In this document: one piece after another, positions 21,164 through 32,345 of the stretch
How positions within the stretch are numbered: position 1 is the first letter of the stretch
Layout: each line of letters opens with the position of its first letter
From: Sabellastarte sp. h YS-2021
Taxonomy: Eukaryota; Annelida; Polychaeta; Sabellida; Sabellidae
Reading direction: 5' to 3'
Length of the DNA stretch: 64,000 nucleotides
Assembly: GCA_964017235.1 (NCBI GenBank)
Contig: OZ024933.1
Coordinates: forward strand, 9,799,962-9,863,961
Notes under the pieces: generated by a model
The model's input: the letters and a program-made list of their open reading frames with translations, nothing else
The model's database searches: none
What the model was told of the DNA's origin: nothing
Made by a program: the position numbers and the translations under genes

Positions 21164-24048
21164 ATGGTAATTGGCCAGACATATGCATCGGTACCTGAGA
21201 CTTACAGTCAGAATATCATTATGACAAGACTCAGAACTAAGCTGAATAAAGGAATGAGTAGGATATCACAGAGTGGTAGAGAGATTTTAGCGTTCGCCAG
21301 GGGAGACGTGGTTTTTATATTTTCGTTTAAAATATTTTACTTTCTCTACAGAACTGGTCGGTATTTGATATATTTTACTGTAACTATATGTATTTTATCT
21401 AATAATTGTAAACAAATAGATAATTCATTATCACCACACCCAAGTTTACTCTCCTCTTTGGACAGTTGCAACATTGCTTTTGTCGCCCTGCAGGCCCACT
21501 GTCGTCAAGTGACGCACTGTTTCAGAAATGTCAACCCTTGGTGGTCCATCATCCTGATTCTTTCTGGCGACATTAGTTTGAACCCAGGTCCATCAGCCAG
21601 AAATATCAAAGCCTGTCATCTGAATTTCCGTTCATTGCGTAACAAAACATCAGCATTTAGTGATTTTGTTTTGTCAAATGATCTTGACATTGTTGGTGTC
21701 ACTGAGACATGGCTAAGACCGTCGGACACACAAGGCCTAATGGATGAGATAACGCCTGCAGGTTTCCAGCTTCACCAGGTCCCACGCGAGATCAAGAAAG
21801 GAGGTGGAGTTGCTGTCCTTGTTAGGAAAGACATTGATAGCGTGCGTTGTCAAATTGATCGGCGGGAAACGTTTGAACACATTACCGTCAAACTGTCAGA
21901 TCGACAGTCAAGCCAGTTCCTGGTACATGTAATTTACCGACCTCCAAGTACCAGCAAAAGCAGATTTATCGAGGAATTCAACAGTTTCATGGAAGCAGCT
22001 GCTTTGTCACCACATGAAAATATTATTCTGGGAGATGTCAATATCCAGCTTGACAGTCAAAATTGCTGGACAGAAAATTTCAACACAGTTCTATTGGATT
22101 TTGATTTTATTCAACATGTGTCAACACCTACACACATACAAGGACATATCCTTGATGTACTCTGCACTAGTAAATCCCTAACTTCCTCAGTTCACCGTCA
22201 TGTAAAGGACGGCATATCAGACCACCTAGCTGTCTGTTTCACTACAACATTCCCTGTCAAAAATTCCTGCAGAGTAAAACGGTTGAAAATCAGGAAACTT
22301 CGCAAGATAAATAAAACTGAACTTATGTCTGACATTGTAAATTCTGAGCTTATCCAGGCTCCTTACAAAACAGCTAGCTTACTTTCACACCAGTACTTTC
22401 ATACCCTTAGGAACATACTTGACAAGCATGCACCTGTACATGAATGTAAAACCCCACAACATGTCAACAAAGGGTTCATCAACAGTGAGATTTTGGCAGC
22501 AAAGAGACGTAAGCACAAACTCGAAAGGGAGTGGCGAAAGGACAACTCTGCCATAAACCGCTGTAGGTACAGAGCCGCTGTGAACCATTTCAACCGTCTT
22601 GTGGAATGTGCAAAAACCAAACACTACAGTGATATGGTTAGGGAAAATGAGGATAACCCCAAAGCCTTGTGGAATTCCATAAAGAAAGTCCTCCATAGAT
22701 CACCAAAAATGGTACTTCCAGATTATACCACCATGAACAGTCTAGTCAACACTTTTGGCAGGTATTTTGCAGACAAAATTACTAAATTAAGATCTGGATT
22801 ACTGTCTACTGATGCCGATCTCCCTGTCTCAGGTTCCTACAAAAACAAGTTTGTTTCTTTCCGGACCATGTCAGAGGAAGAAGTCCTTAAAATCATAAAG
22901 TCCACACCAAATAAATCATGTGACTTGGATCCCATCCCAACATCATTGGTCCTTGAATGTATCAATGTGCTCCTGACTCCTATCACAAATATTGTGATCT
23001 ACTCTCTACAGGAGGGCACTTTCCCGTCCTGCTTTAAGACTGCACATGTTACACCCTTGTTGAAAAAAGCTGGTCTTGACAAGAATATTCTCAAGAATTA
23101 TCGACCATTTTCCAACCTCAGCTACATCTCCAAACTCATAGAGAAAGCTGTGGCTAAGCAGATAAATGAGCATATTGCTCACGAGGGTATATCTAACGAA
23201 AACCAGTCCACATATAGAGCTTATCACTCAACTGAAACGGCGTTGCTCAAAATACAAAATGACATTGCCACATCAATGGACAAGGGTGCAGCTGTTGGAT
23301 TAGTCTTTTTGGACTTCTCTGCAGCTTTCGATACAATAGACCACTCAATCCTATTCAGCTGCCTTCAGCACTGGTATGGCATTGATGGGGTAGTGCTTAA
23401 GTGGGTCCAGTCATACCTCCACTCACGCAAGCAGCGCATCAAAATAGATGGACATCTTTCAGATGCTTTTCAACTCCCTTACGGGGTTCCCCAGGGCTCA
23501 GTTCTAGGGCCACTCCTTTTTACCCTATACACAACCCCTCTCAGTTCAGTCATATCTAAATTCAATGTCACCCACCACTTATATGCAGATGACACACAAA
23601 TTTACTTGGAACTCGACTCTAGGAACTTCGATTCCAGTATCACTGAATTAACAAATTGCCTTGAGGCGGTCCAGGCTTGGATGGGAAATAATAAGCTTAA
23701 ATTAAATCCTGACAAGACAGAATTCATAGTGATTGGTGATGATCAAATTAGAAGTTCCCTGAAGTCATCTTTCCCAGTGAGTTTGCTTGGCAACACCATG
23801 GAACCAGCTGAATCAGTAAAAAACCTTGGTGTCATCCTGAATGCTGAAAATTCAATGCAAAGACACGTGGCTAATCTATGTCGCATAAGTTACTACCATC
23901 TCCGGGAACTACGAAGGGTCCGCAGGTACTTAAATCATGAAACAGCTGTAAAGGTGGCAAATGCCTTGGTAAGCAGTCGTCTGGATTACTGTAACTCACT
24001 GCTTTACAACACAAAAAGGCATATACTAGCAGACTACAGAGAGTTCAA
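21164..24048 (+). CDS. L2/CR1-like LINE polyprotein: 2A-like leader, APE endonuclease, RT
   Basis: Single long frame of 963 codons from an ATG. Residues 1-130 are a leader with hydrophobic stretches (about 48-78 and 126-134) followed by a 2A-like motif (135-143). The APE-type endonuclease follows: HLNFRSLRNK (about 152), the TETWL glutamate (about 180), IYRPPS (about 258), LGDVN (about 289) and ISDH (about 351). The RT follows: LVFLDFSAAFDTIDHS, YGVPQGSVLGPLLFTLY and the catalytic box LYADDTQIYL (about 806). Near 24025 a one-base slip ends the frame; LQRVQN continues in the next frame up to about 24048, where another LINE is inserted. The rest of the C-terminus resumes at 25453. Apart from the slip and the insertion, it looks intact. 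Confidence 0.92.
21566..21592 (+). other. 2A-like ribosome-skipping motif in LINE ORF
   Basis: Codons for GDISLNPGP, with D, NPG and P at the positions of the D-x-E/S-x-NPGP 2A consensus. The hydrophobic run WWSIILILS precedes it. 2A-like motifs that cause ribosomes to skip the G-P bond are known from APE-type non-LTR retrotransposons of several marine invertebrates. If active it would release the 142-residue leader from the endonuclease/RT. Skipping is inferred from the motif, not shown. Confidence 0.8.
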
Positions 24049-25451
24049 AATCTAATCTAATCTAATGTGGACTTTTATATCGCTTAATCTCCATCTCAGA
24101 TGGACTCTAAGGCGCAACAGAACATAAAGCAAGGGCAATTAACATTAATCCGGGGATATAGCAAGGTCGTACCAAGGAGACACAGGGTAACAAGGGAGGC
24201 TATGGCGGATAGGCTTTTGCATACAGATAAGTCTTAAGCTTCTTTCTGAAGGAGGCAACTGATGTTGCACTGCGCACATCATGAGGGAGTTCATTCCAGA
24301 TTCTAGGAGCATCAAAGGCAAAGCTGTGATGAAAATGTTTGACAGACTTAAAGACTGATGGGCGGAAAGGAGGAACAGTAAGATATTGACAATCTGGGTG
24401 ACTACGCCTGGTACTATAGGAACTACTACTGGGAGACAAGTAAGGTTGAAAGTAGGAAGGGGAGCCACTATGTAGAAATTTATATACTAGAGTTGCAGTT
24501 TTGAACATACATCTATACTTCACGGGCAGCCAGTGGAGTTGTTTCAGAATGGGCATAACATGAGCATACCTTCTATGGTTTGTAACAATACGAGCAAGGG
24601 TATTCTGAATACTTTGCAATTTGTGAAGATTGAAACATGACAAACTCCTGAAAAGAGAGTTACAGTAGTCCAGGCGGCTACTAACCAAGGCATTTGCAGC
24701 TAGGACTGCCACTTCCGTAGTGAGATACTGTCTTATTCTATGAAGGTCACGCATCTGGAGAAAACACGCTTTGCAAGTCCTCTTGACATGTTCAGAGAAT
24801 GAAAATTCTGCATCGAACCACACACCTAGATTTCTAACAGAATCAACCGGATGAATAAGGCTGCCAAAGATACTAACAGGAAAGTAGGAGGAAAGCTTCT
24901 GACGCTGAGACTTAGAGCCAAAGACAATGAACTCCGTTTTCTCTGGGTTAAGCTTCAGTTTACTGAGAGACATCCATCGTTGCACATCAAGAAGGCAGGC
25001 ATTAAGCCTGGTGAGAGCCGCCGAGGCATTTTTATGAGAGAGATGGATGTAAAGCTGTGTGTCATCCGCGTAGAAGTAAAATTTGATATGTGGATGAAGG
25101 TGGATGATTTTAGTAAGTGGTGTAGTATAAAGTGAAAACAGCAATGGACCGAGAACTGAACCTTGGGGGCCGCCGTAGATGAGCTTGCTTAATTCAGATA
25201 GAGTAGAGCCTATCTTGACGAACTGGCAACGATCACCCAAGTAGGAAGCAAACCACTTAAGTACATTTCCACCAAGACCGAACCAGGATTTAAGGTAACT
25301 GAGAAGAATGCTGTGATCTATGGTATCGAACGCAGCTGATAAATCCAGAAGGACTAGAACTGTAGGTTCGCCACGTGCCAGAGAGAGATGTACCTCGTTC
25401 TTTATAGAAAGCCTTATGTCTATAAAGTCTTTAAAATGCCTTATGTCGGAC
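24049..25451 (-). mobile_element. Second L2/CR1-like LINE, 5'-truncated, inserted in the first
   Basis: Antisense element interrupting the codons between LQRVQN (24048) and CKLNKCCHVTPFLHK (25453) of the sense LINE. Its 3' end at about 24050-24070 is a short tandem tail (attagattagattagat when read antisense), after a 3' UTR with GCGCCTTAGAGTCC. Its 5' end lies inside RT, so it is a typical truncated copy. No clear target-site duplication was seen. The protein differs from the host LINE, so it is a related but separate family. Confidence 0.88.
24200..25450 (-). pseudogene. RT C-terminal half of nested LINE
   Basis: Open from the truncation point: LVLLDLSAAFDTIDHSILL (motif A, near 25370-25310) is in frame with GGPQGSVLGPLLFSLYTTPL, the catalytic box FYADDTQLYIHL (near 25075), LKLNPEKTEFIVFG, and the C-terminal pattern SRLDYCNSLF, LKQLHWLPVKYRC and APRIWNELPHDVR, ending LKTYLYAKAYPP. 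There are no internal stops, so this copy is younger than the degenerate LINE at 38420-40535. It lacks leader, endonuclease and RT fingers, so it is dead on arrival. Confidence 0.9.
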
Positions 25452-25452
25452 G

Positions 25453-25936
25453 GTGTGCAAGCTAAATAAATGCTGTCATGTTACACCCTTCCTGCACAAA
25501 CTACACTGGCTCCCCATTCATTACCGTATACTGTTCAAATATAATCTCCTCATTTATAAAGCAATACATTTGAGCCAACCTCCATATCTTTCCGCTCTAA
25601 TTAGGCGGAGTGATCTCACACGGGGCAATCGCCTATCAATTTCCTCATCTAAACCAAATAAACGCTCAGGGCTACGCAGTTTCATAGCAGGGGCTCCCAC
25701 AGAGTGGAACAAGCTTCCTCAAGCCATCAGAACCATAGAAAGCATTTCTGGTTTCAGGAAACAGTTGAAAACATACCTTTTTAGATTGGCTTATCCTCCA
25801 CCATAGCCTATCTCCCCGACCGGATGCTAATATGGAAACTGACATCTTTCTGGAACTGGACTATCCCTTTTTGCACATCAGCGCCTTAGAGGATGTTTAC
25901 ATCAAATTCGGCGCTATATAAGTGTTTCTTACTTAG
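25453..25936 (+). pseudogene. C-terminal end and 3' UTR of the interrupted sense LINE
   Basis: Resumes the frame broken at 24048: CKLNKCCHVTPFLHKLHWLP, RSDLTRGNRLSISSSKPNKR, GAPTEWNKLPQAIRTIES and FRKQLKTYLFRLAYPPP, with a stop at 25806. The 3' UTR carries the conserved family terminus (GCGCCTTAGAGGATGTTTAC, GGCGCTATATAAGTG) and ends with ttcttacttag near 25936. This terminus serves as a fingerprint for the solo tails at 17321, 32135 and 38420. Confidence 0.9.
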
Positions 25937-27379
25937 GAGTGACTCAGTGAGTCAGAAAGTTAGTCATGATGGGATCATAGTAAATGAGTTTGTGGTAAGG
26001 GGCGTGGAGCCAAGGATTGGCTTTAAAGTCTATAAAATCTCAAACATATTTGATATCTCAACAATCCTTCATCTTTGTACTTCACATTGTCACAGTCCCA
26101 CCAAGTTCTCCCAAAACAATGAAAGTCACACACGAAATCATCAAAGGTCACATCGGTCAGTGGAAAGGCCCCATAAGACATTGATTCGAAGTTATCATTT
26201 ATGTATACTGTGAGTAAAGATTTTCTTGATAGTGTCAACTTGAAAACCTAGAACTGGTGTTATTATTCTCATTTTGAAACAATACATAAAATTTTATGAA
26301 TAGCAATATATGTATGTGTATGAATTGAAACTCTTTGTAGGGTGTTTGACACAGCAATCCAATACCATATTATGCAGCATACTTTCATCACAAACTGCAT
26401 GTAGATCAGAACGAGAAGCTTGTAATGTTTGGAGTCACTCATGTACTTGCAGTTGATAGTTTCAGCAACTTATATTGTGAAGTATACATCACTGCCTGCG
26501 AAGAATAACCTTGTCATTTATGATGAAATTTATAGGTAAATACATTTTGCTCATCTTTTGAAAAGCTATGGGAATTGTAAAGTCTGTTTTTCCTGCTTAG
26601 TGGACAAGTGAACACAAAAGTTTCTCCAGGTCATATATCAGAAACCTTAAGGTGCAGGAAGTTTAACTTTGTGCCTTATGTCTTATAGAGAAGAAATGTG
26701 TAATTTATTACAGAAAAGATCTGGCCAGCTTAAATGGCAAACCTTGGTAAACTGCTGACTTAGACCGATTTTAACCAGATGTTCATCTGGTATACCATTA
26801 GATTTATATGTTTAATCATATTGGTAATCGGTATCAGATAAGGTTATCTCAAAACAATACGATTATACAACCCTTTACCTAACTCAGAATTTATGCTTTC
26901 CCAGACATTGGCATGATACTGCTCTTGTCTGTGCTGCACAATGATAGTGGTATCTATTTATGGTTTTGTTGCATAAAATAGGTTCAATAAACCTATTATT
27001 AAGGACAACTTACAAATCAAGCCTACAAGTCAAGTCTAAATTTTTTTAACCTTACTTTGTTTAAATATCATTAAATAGCAGCTATGTTATGTTACCTTTT
27101 TTTGAGCCTTTCCTCCAATGTTGACAAATATTAAAAAGATTACAGGGAATTCTTCAGCGTAGAGAGATTTTTAAAGAGTAAATGTTAAAATGTATCTAAT
27201 ACGACCAGTCTGGTTACTGATGTTATATTTGTCCAGTATGTTGAATGACCATGTAATTTTATTGTTAATACTGCTGTATTTCTCTGTTGTATGTTGTTTC
27301 TGTGTTATTATACTTTGTTTCTCTGTCGTTGTCGTCTGTCTCTTTTTTTAACAATGGTATCTTCTTAAACCAATCTTGT
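25937..27379. other. Non-coding stretch with one orphan minisatellite unit
   Basis: Mostly featureless AT-rich sequence; the frames at 25893-26238 are unremarkable. At 26622-26665 the text ggtcatatatcagaaacc, ttaaggtgcaggaagttt is a single degenerate unit of the minisatellite inside the TIR elements. The last 150 bases may be 5' sequence of the Tx1-like LINE. Confidence 0.4.
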
Positions 27380-27380
27380 A

Positions 27381-28301
27381 TTGATGGCAGTTCTTTATTG
27401 TTATCTGACAGTATTAGAAGCAAAATTAGATTTAATACCATTGATATATATTATTCAGTGGCTTAAAGATAGATATAAAGGAATAATATTTCTGCAAGAA
27501 ACTCATTCTGTTGATGCAGATGAAGAGACATGGGAAAGAGAATGGGGCTCTAAAATATATTTTGCACATGGCTCGTCAGTGAGTAAGGGTGTTGCCATTC
27601 TGATGCCCTCATACATTGATATTAAAGTGAACAAAGTTGAGTGTGACAGTGAAGGACATCTAATTGTACTAACGGTCACAGTCAAAGAAAACAAATTTGT
27701 GCTGGGAAATATTTATGCACCTACTAAAGACAAAGTGGCACAGCAAAACACTTTCATTACCTATCTTAATTCAATAATTGAGACATACAGTGATAAAAAT
27801 ATGCTAATAGGGGGGGGGGATTTCAATGTGTGCATTGATCCTGAGTTGGACAAATACGGTAGTAAACCTGAAAACAGATCCTGCTGCTGTAAAAACTTAA
27901 TAAATTTTATTGATCAATATTCTTTAATAGATATCTGGCGCTTAAGAAATAAAAGAGTTAAGCAATTCACTAGACGAGATTCATCTCTGTCAAATATTAT
28001 TCAATCAAGACTTGACTACTGGTTTATTTCTTCCTGCCTCCAATATAATATAAAAAGTACTTACATCAAAACTGGATATCATTCAGACCATAGCATACTT
28101 TGTCTTCAAATAGAATGTCTTGGTAAATTTAACAATTATTTACTTAATGACAAAAATTATCTAGAACTGGTTAAGAATACAATTGCGGGAGTAAGACAGG
28201 ATGATGCTTTTTCAGATAAAAATATGCAGTGGGAATATCTCAAATGCCAAATTAGATCTGATACAATGCTTTATGCAGCAAAAAGAGCAAAAGAAAAATG
28301 A
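27381..28301 (+). pseudogene. APE endonuclease domain of Tx1/L1-like LINE
   Basis: 306 codons with FLQETHSVDADEETWEREWG (catalytic glutamate in QETH), HGSSVSKGVAILM, LGNIYAPT, GGGDFNVCIDPELDKY (D-x-N), SRLDYWFISSCLQYN and GYHSDHSILCL (SDH). This order and wording are typical of Tx1-clade elements. The N-terminal asparagine segment expected before the ETH block is disturbed by a frameshift near 27450, so the recorded start is not the original start. Confidence 0.88.
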
Positions 28302-28492
28302 CAAAAAGAAATTGAACTTTAGAACAGAATTGAAAACTTGGAAAAGAATTTAGATAATAGTGAAACAAATTTCCTTGAATACCAACACACTAAAGCTGAA
28401 TGGGAGGATATACAAACTGAAAAGGGTATTGGTGCCATTGTAAGATCAAAGGCCAAATGGGCTGAGTATGGGGAAAATAACTCAAGATATTT

Positions 28493-29812
28493 TTGAATCT
28501 TGAAAAGAGAAACTATAACTCAAAATATATCAAAAAAGTTACTAAAACAAATGTTACTGAAATTAGTGAACCAAGTCAAATTCTCCAAGAACAACTAGAA
28601 TTTTATGCCAATTTGTACAAAAGTAGGTGCAGCGGTCAACCAAATTTTGACCTTTTGGATGCTTTTCTGTCCAATAAGAATATTCACAAACTTAATGAAG
28701 TTGACAAACAAAAGTGTGATGATGGTCTAACTTTAGAAGATTTAACTGATGCAATAAACAATATGGCTTTGGACAAATCCCCAGGAGCTGATGGATTCAC
28801 AACAAATTTTTATAAATATTTTTGGAACGAATTAAAGCAACCACTTCTTGACAGTTATATTTTTTCGTTTGAACATGGACAATTAGCAGATGGGCAAAGA
28901 AGAGGACTGTTAAATTAATACCAAAAAAAGATAAAGATTTACGGTATCTTAAAGGGCAGATACATTGGTGAAAATATTAGGATCATCAATGATTTAATGC
29001 ATTACACCACAAAAGAAAATATATCAGGTATTCTAGCCTTAATTGATTTTGAAAAGGCCTTTAATACTGTTGAATGGTATTTCTTATTTAATACACTGTC
29101 TACCCTCAACTTTGGTCAGAATTACATCAGATGGATAAAACTTTTGTATTCCAACATATCTTCCTGTGTAACAAATAATGGTTATATCTCAAATTATTTT
29201 ACTTTAACAAGAGGAATCAGGCAAGGATGTCCAATCTCTGCATTATTGTTTATTCTTGTAGCAGAAATTGTAGGAGTGAATATACGGTCAGATACCTTAA
29301 TAAAAGGTATTAATGTAAATACTGTAGAGTTTAAAATTGGACAGCTAGCAGATGACAATACTTTGTTCTTATCAAATTTACAGTCTTTAAAACAAGCTAT
29401 TATTAAGTTCAACTATTTTGGAGTGATATCAGGGCTTCGGCTCAATATAGATAAAACAGAATTAGTGCCTTTAGGGGATCTTCATTTAGACTTGTCACAA
29501 ATCACCGGCGATCTGTTGGGTATAAAAATTACAAATGGTGCCTTCAGGACAATTGGGATATGGTTCACTAGGGATGACAACACTTGTACACAATTAAATT
29601 TTAATGAATGTATTAAAAACATAAAACAAGTACTGGACATCTGGAAATTAAGATCACTTTCATGGAAGGGTAAGATAACAATATTAAAAAGCCTGATAGT
29701 ACCACAGTTAATACACTTGCTTAGCACTCTGTATACCCCAGCTAGTATCCTTGAAGAGATTGATAAATTGTTATTTTATTTTTTATGGGCAAATAAGCCA
29801 CCAAGAGTTTAA
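28493..29812 (+). pseudogene. Reverse transcriptase of Tx1/L1-like LINE, internally deleted
   Basis: First block (28493-28918) carries MALDKSPGADGFTTNFYKYF, the RT motif 1 region. Codons for PKKDKDLRYLK then join directly to GRYIGENIRIINDL, skipping the segment usually containing NWRPISLLN and the DQTGF turn, about 40-45 residues. The second block (28997-29812) has LIDFEKAFNTVEW (motif A), TRGIRQGCPISALLFIL (motif B) and the catalytic box GQLADDNTLFL (motif C). Catalytic aspartates are kept, but the deletion removes RT fingers, so the enzyme would not fold normally. Confidence 0.85.
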
Positions 29813-29853
29813 AAATGTACAATAGTACAAAAGTATGATGATGGAGGGCTGAA

Positions 29854-30688
29854 ATGCCTGATATATATAGTATCCATGCTACCCACAAATTGTTATGGAT
29901 AAAACGTTTGATGGATGAAACAAAAAGAAAATGGAAAACACTTACTAAAGCACTATTAGGCATAAGTAGTGAGTTTTTACACTTTAAATTACCGGAAAAA
30001 TTTTATATACAGTGTGCCGAAACCAAGTATTATCAGCAGCTATTAGGCTTCTGGTGTAGCTTTAAAAATAGGGCACCCACTTGTGCTGAAGAAATAAATG
30101 TGAATATCTGCTATACAATAGATATATTTCAGCTCTTGTAATAAAATAAGAAACAAAATTTGAAACTACAACTTCATGATGTTATTGATAATGCTGGTAA
30201 CTTTAAGTTTTGAGGCTTTTAAGACCAAACTTTCAATAAAGATAAATTTCTTAGAGTACTTAAGCATAACAAAAGCAATAGCAAAAGATGGCTAGAAAAG
30301 CTTAAATTACATCCGTATGAGGGCAAACCAGGCCATAGATACTTTAGAACACCATCTGGTATTTTGTCCTATCTCAGCAGACTTCTGGAAGACAGTTAAA
30401 AGTTGGTGTAATACTAATATGACAATTACAATTAAATTTACTGTTTGTGAAATGCTTTTGGGTATCCCATGTACTGCAAATTCAGAACTCCTAATGATAA
30501 ATTACCTGATTCTTTTGGGAAAGTGGTATATTAATGAAAAGAAAACAAAAGATAAACCCATTTTATTTCAGAAATTCTTAGCTCAGATAAAGTCAAAGCT
30601 TGTGGTATTTTATGACCTCTATTCATCAAAATTTAGAAATAATAAACTTAGTAAAGTATATGAAGAGATTTATGAAATCCTAAGTTGA
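29854..30688 (+). pseudogene. C-terminal region of Tx1/L1-like LINE ORF2
   Basis: Two frames (29854-30141 and 30317-30688) with stops between. The first has HATHKLLWIKRLMDE and FYIQCAETKYYQQLLGFW; the second has DTLEHHLVFCPISADFWKTV, then LLGKWYINEKKTKDK. These resemble the post-RT helices and cysteine/histidine-bearing end (EHLFxxCPxxxxFW) of Tx1/L1 ORF2 proteins. The stop at 30686-30688 is followed by about 110 bases of 3' UTR and the A-rich tail. Confidence 0.75.
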
Positions 30689-30956
30689 AGAACTGTTATC
30701 TTGTAATTTTGTGTAGTCCGTTGATTTATTTTTTGTATGTTTCTATTGTACGGTGTCATGTCAATCTGTAATGTTTTGTATTATGTCTATGTTTCTTTAA
30801 AAAATAAAAAAAAAGTTTAAATTTGGGCCAAGATTGGTCGGAGATAAGGTGTGCCAAATCATAGTTTGATCTCAAATTGACCTCTTACCTTGACACAGTT
30901 GCCCAAGAGATAGAAAACTGGCCAGTCCACATTTTACTTCAGGAGGTTTATACTTT

Positions 30957-32075
30957 TACCCGGCAGCCCTTAAGGGCTGTCAGGGCATTGTTTTCACCAA
31001 TGGTGTCTGGATGGGCGTTTGGACAGTTGCTTGGAAAAAGATTGTCTGGGCTGTATCTCAGAAACCATAAGATGTAGGAAGTTGATACTTGGCGGGGACA
31101 TTGGTTAGGGGGTGTAGGTGTGCATGGTCATGGTCTGATCTTAATTTGACCTTGCTGCAGTCACCTTGAGTTTGAATATCTTGGCTGGGCTATATCTCAG
31201 AAACTGTAAGGTCTAAGAAGTTGATACTTGGTAGGGACATTGGTTAGAGGGTGTAGGTGTTCAGCATCATAATGTGACCTTGATTCGACCTTTCGCCTTG
31301 CTGTAGTGACCTTGACCTATTAAGTTTTGTCCGGGCTATATCTCTGAAACTGTAAGGTGTAGGAAGCTGATACATGGTAGGGACATTGATTGGGGGTTCT
31401 AGATATGCAACATCATGGTGTGACCTTGATTTGACCTTGGACCTTGCTGAAATGACCTTGACCTATAAAATATATTTCCAGGTTATACCTAGGAAACCGT
31501 AAGTTTTAGGAAGTTCATACATAGTAGGTTCATTGGTTAGGGTGTGCAACGTCATGGTGTGACTTTGATTTGATGTGTTACCTTGCTGTAGTGACCTTGA
31601 CCTGTAATGTTTTGTCCACGCTATATCTCAGCAACCATAAGGTGGAAGAAGTTGATACTTGGTAGGGACATTGGTTGTGGGTAATAGGTATGTAATGCCA
31701 TGGTGTGACCTTGTTTTGACCTTTCATCTTACTGTAGTAACCTTCACCTTAAAAATTTTGTGCATGTAATATCTTTAAAGCCATAAATCGTTGGAAGTTG
31801 ATACTCGGTAAGGACATTCCTTAGCAGTTTAAGGTGTGCACCATAATTTTTAGTTTACTGATTAATGCTGTCATCTTACTGTTAAATTGTCTTAAATTGT
31901 TTTAATACTTTATCTTTACATACATTTTCTTTCTTTCAGATTTTATTTTCTCTACTTAAACATCATTAGGACCTTTATATACCTGACACTACTCTGAAAG
32001 TATCCTGATCTTTGTACTGTTTCACTACTTCTATATCTCATGGTGTTGAAAACTATTTCCCCAGGCTGCGGGGTA
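30957..32075. mobile_element. TIR element with internal ~145-bp minisatellite, copy II
   Basis: Left end TACCCGGCAGCC (30957) and right end GGCTGCGGGGTA (32075) are inverted with one mismatch in 12. The left end is followed by a perfect 16-base palindrome, CAGCCCTTAAGGGCTG. Six internal units start near 31044, 31184, 31328, 31470, 31614 and 31762 (140-148 bp spacing). The right arm (about 31850-32060) matches copy I: ctgacactactctgaaagta, gtactgtttcactacttc. It has fewer units and more diverged half-sites than copy I. No coding capacity. Confidence 0.78.
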
Positions 32076-32134
32076 CGGGCATCTGTCATGCTATTTTATC
32101 AATATTGCTTGGGCTGTAGATCTGCAGTGACATG

Positions 32135-32345
32135 ATAGAATAGAATAGAAACATTTATATAGCACAAAATTGATACAACATCCTCTAATGCGCTCGAGAT
32201 CCAAAAGGAAAAGTCCTAGGATGTATCAGGTCGAGATCCAAGTTAGCACCCACGGAGGAGATGTACTATGATGGAGGATAGGTTAGTCTAAAAATTAAGC
32301 TTTTAGCTGGCTTCGGAAACCTGTTACACTGTAAGACCCTGGACT
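32135..32345 (-). mobile_element. Solo 3' end of the L2/CR1-like LINE family with C-terminal codons
   Basis: Read antisense it begins with codons like GFRSQLKA (compare GFRKQLKTYLF in the full copy), then 3' UTR with GCGCATTAGAGGATGTTG and GTGCTATATAAATG, and a ttctattctattcta tail at about 32135-32150. A 5'-truncated insertion of the same family as 21164-25936. Confidence 0.7.

Larger units (their letters stand above)
27380..30815 (+). mobile_element. Tx1/L1-like LINE, nearly complete ORF2, decayed
   Basis: Sense element with an APE-type endonuclease, RT and C-terminal region spread over frames 27381-28301, 28493-28918, 28997-29812, 29854-30141 and 30317-30688. A 3' UTR ends in an A-rich tail (aaaaaataaaaaaaaag, about 30799-30815). 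No ORF1 is visible upstream. Stops and frameshifts separate the blocks, for example TGA at about 28299, a slip near 28490, and an internal deletion near 28957. It starts about 1.4 kb past the L2-like LINE and ends about 140 bp before the second TIR element. Confidence 0.85.
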
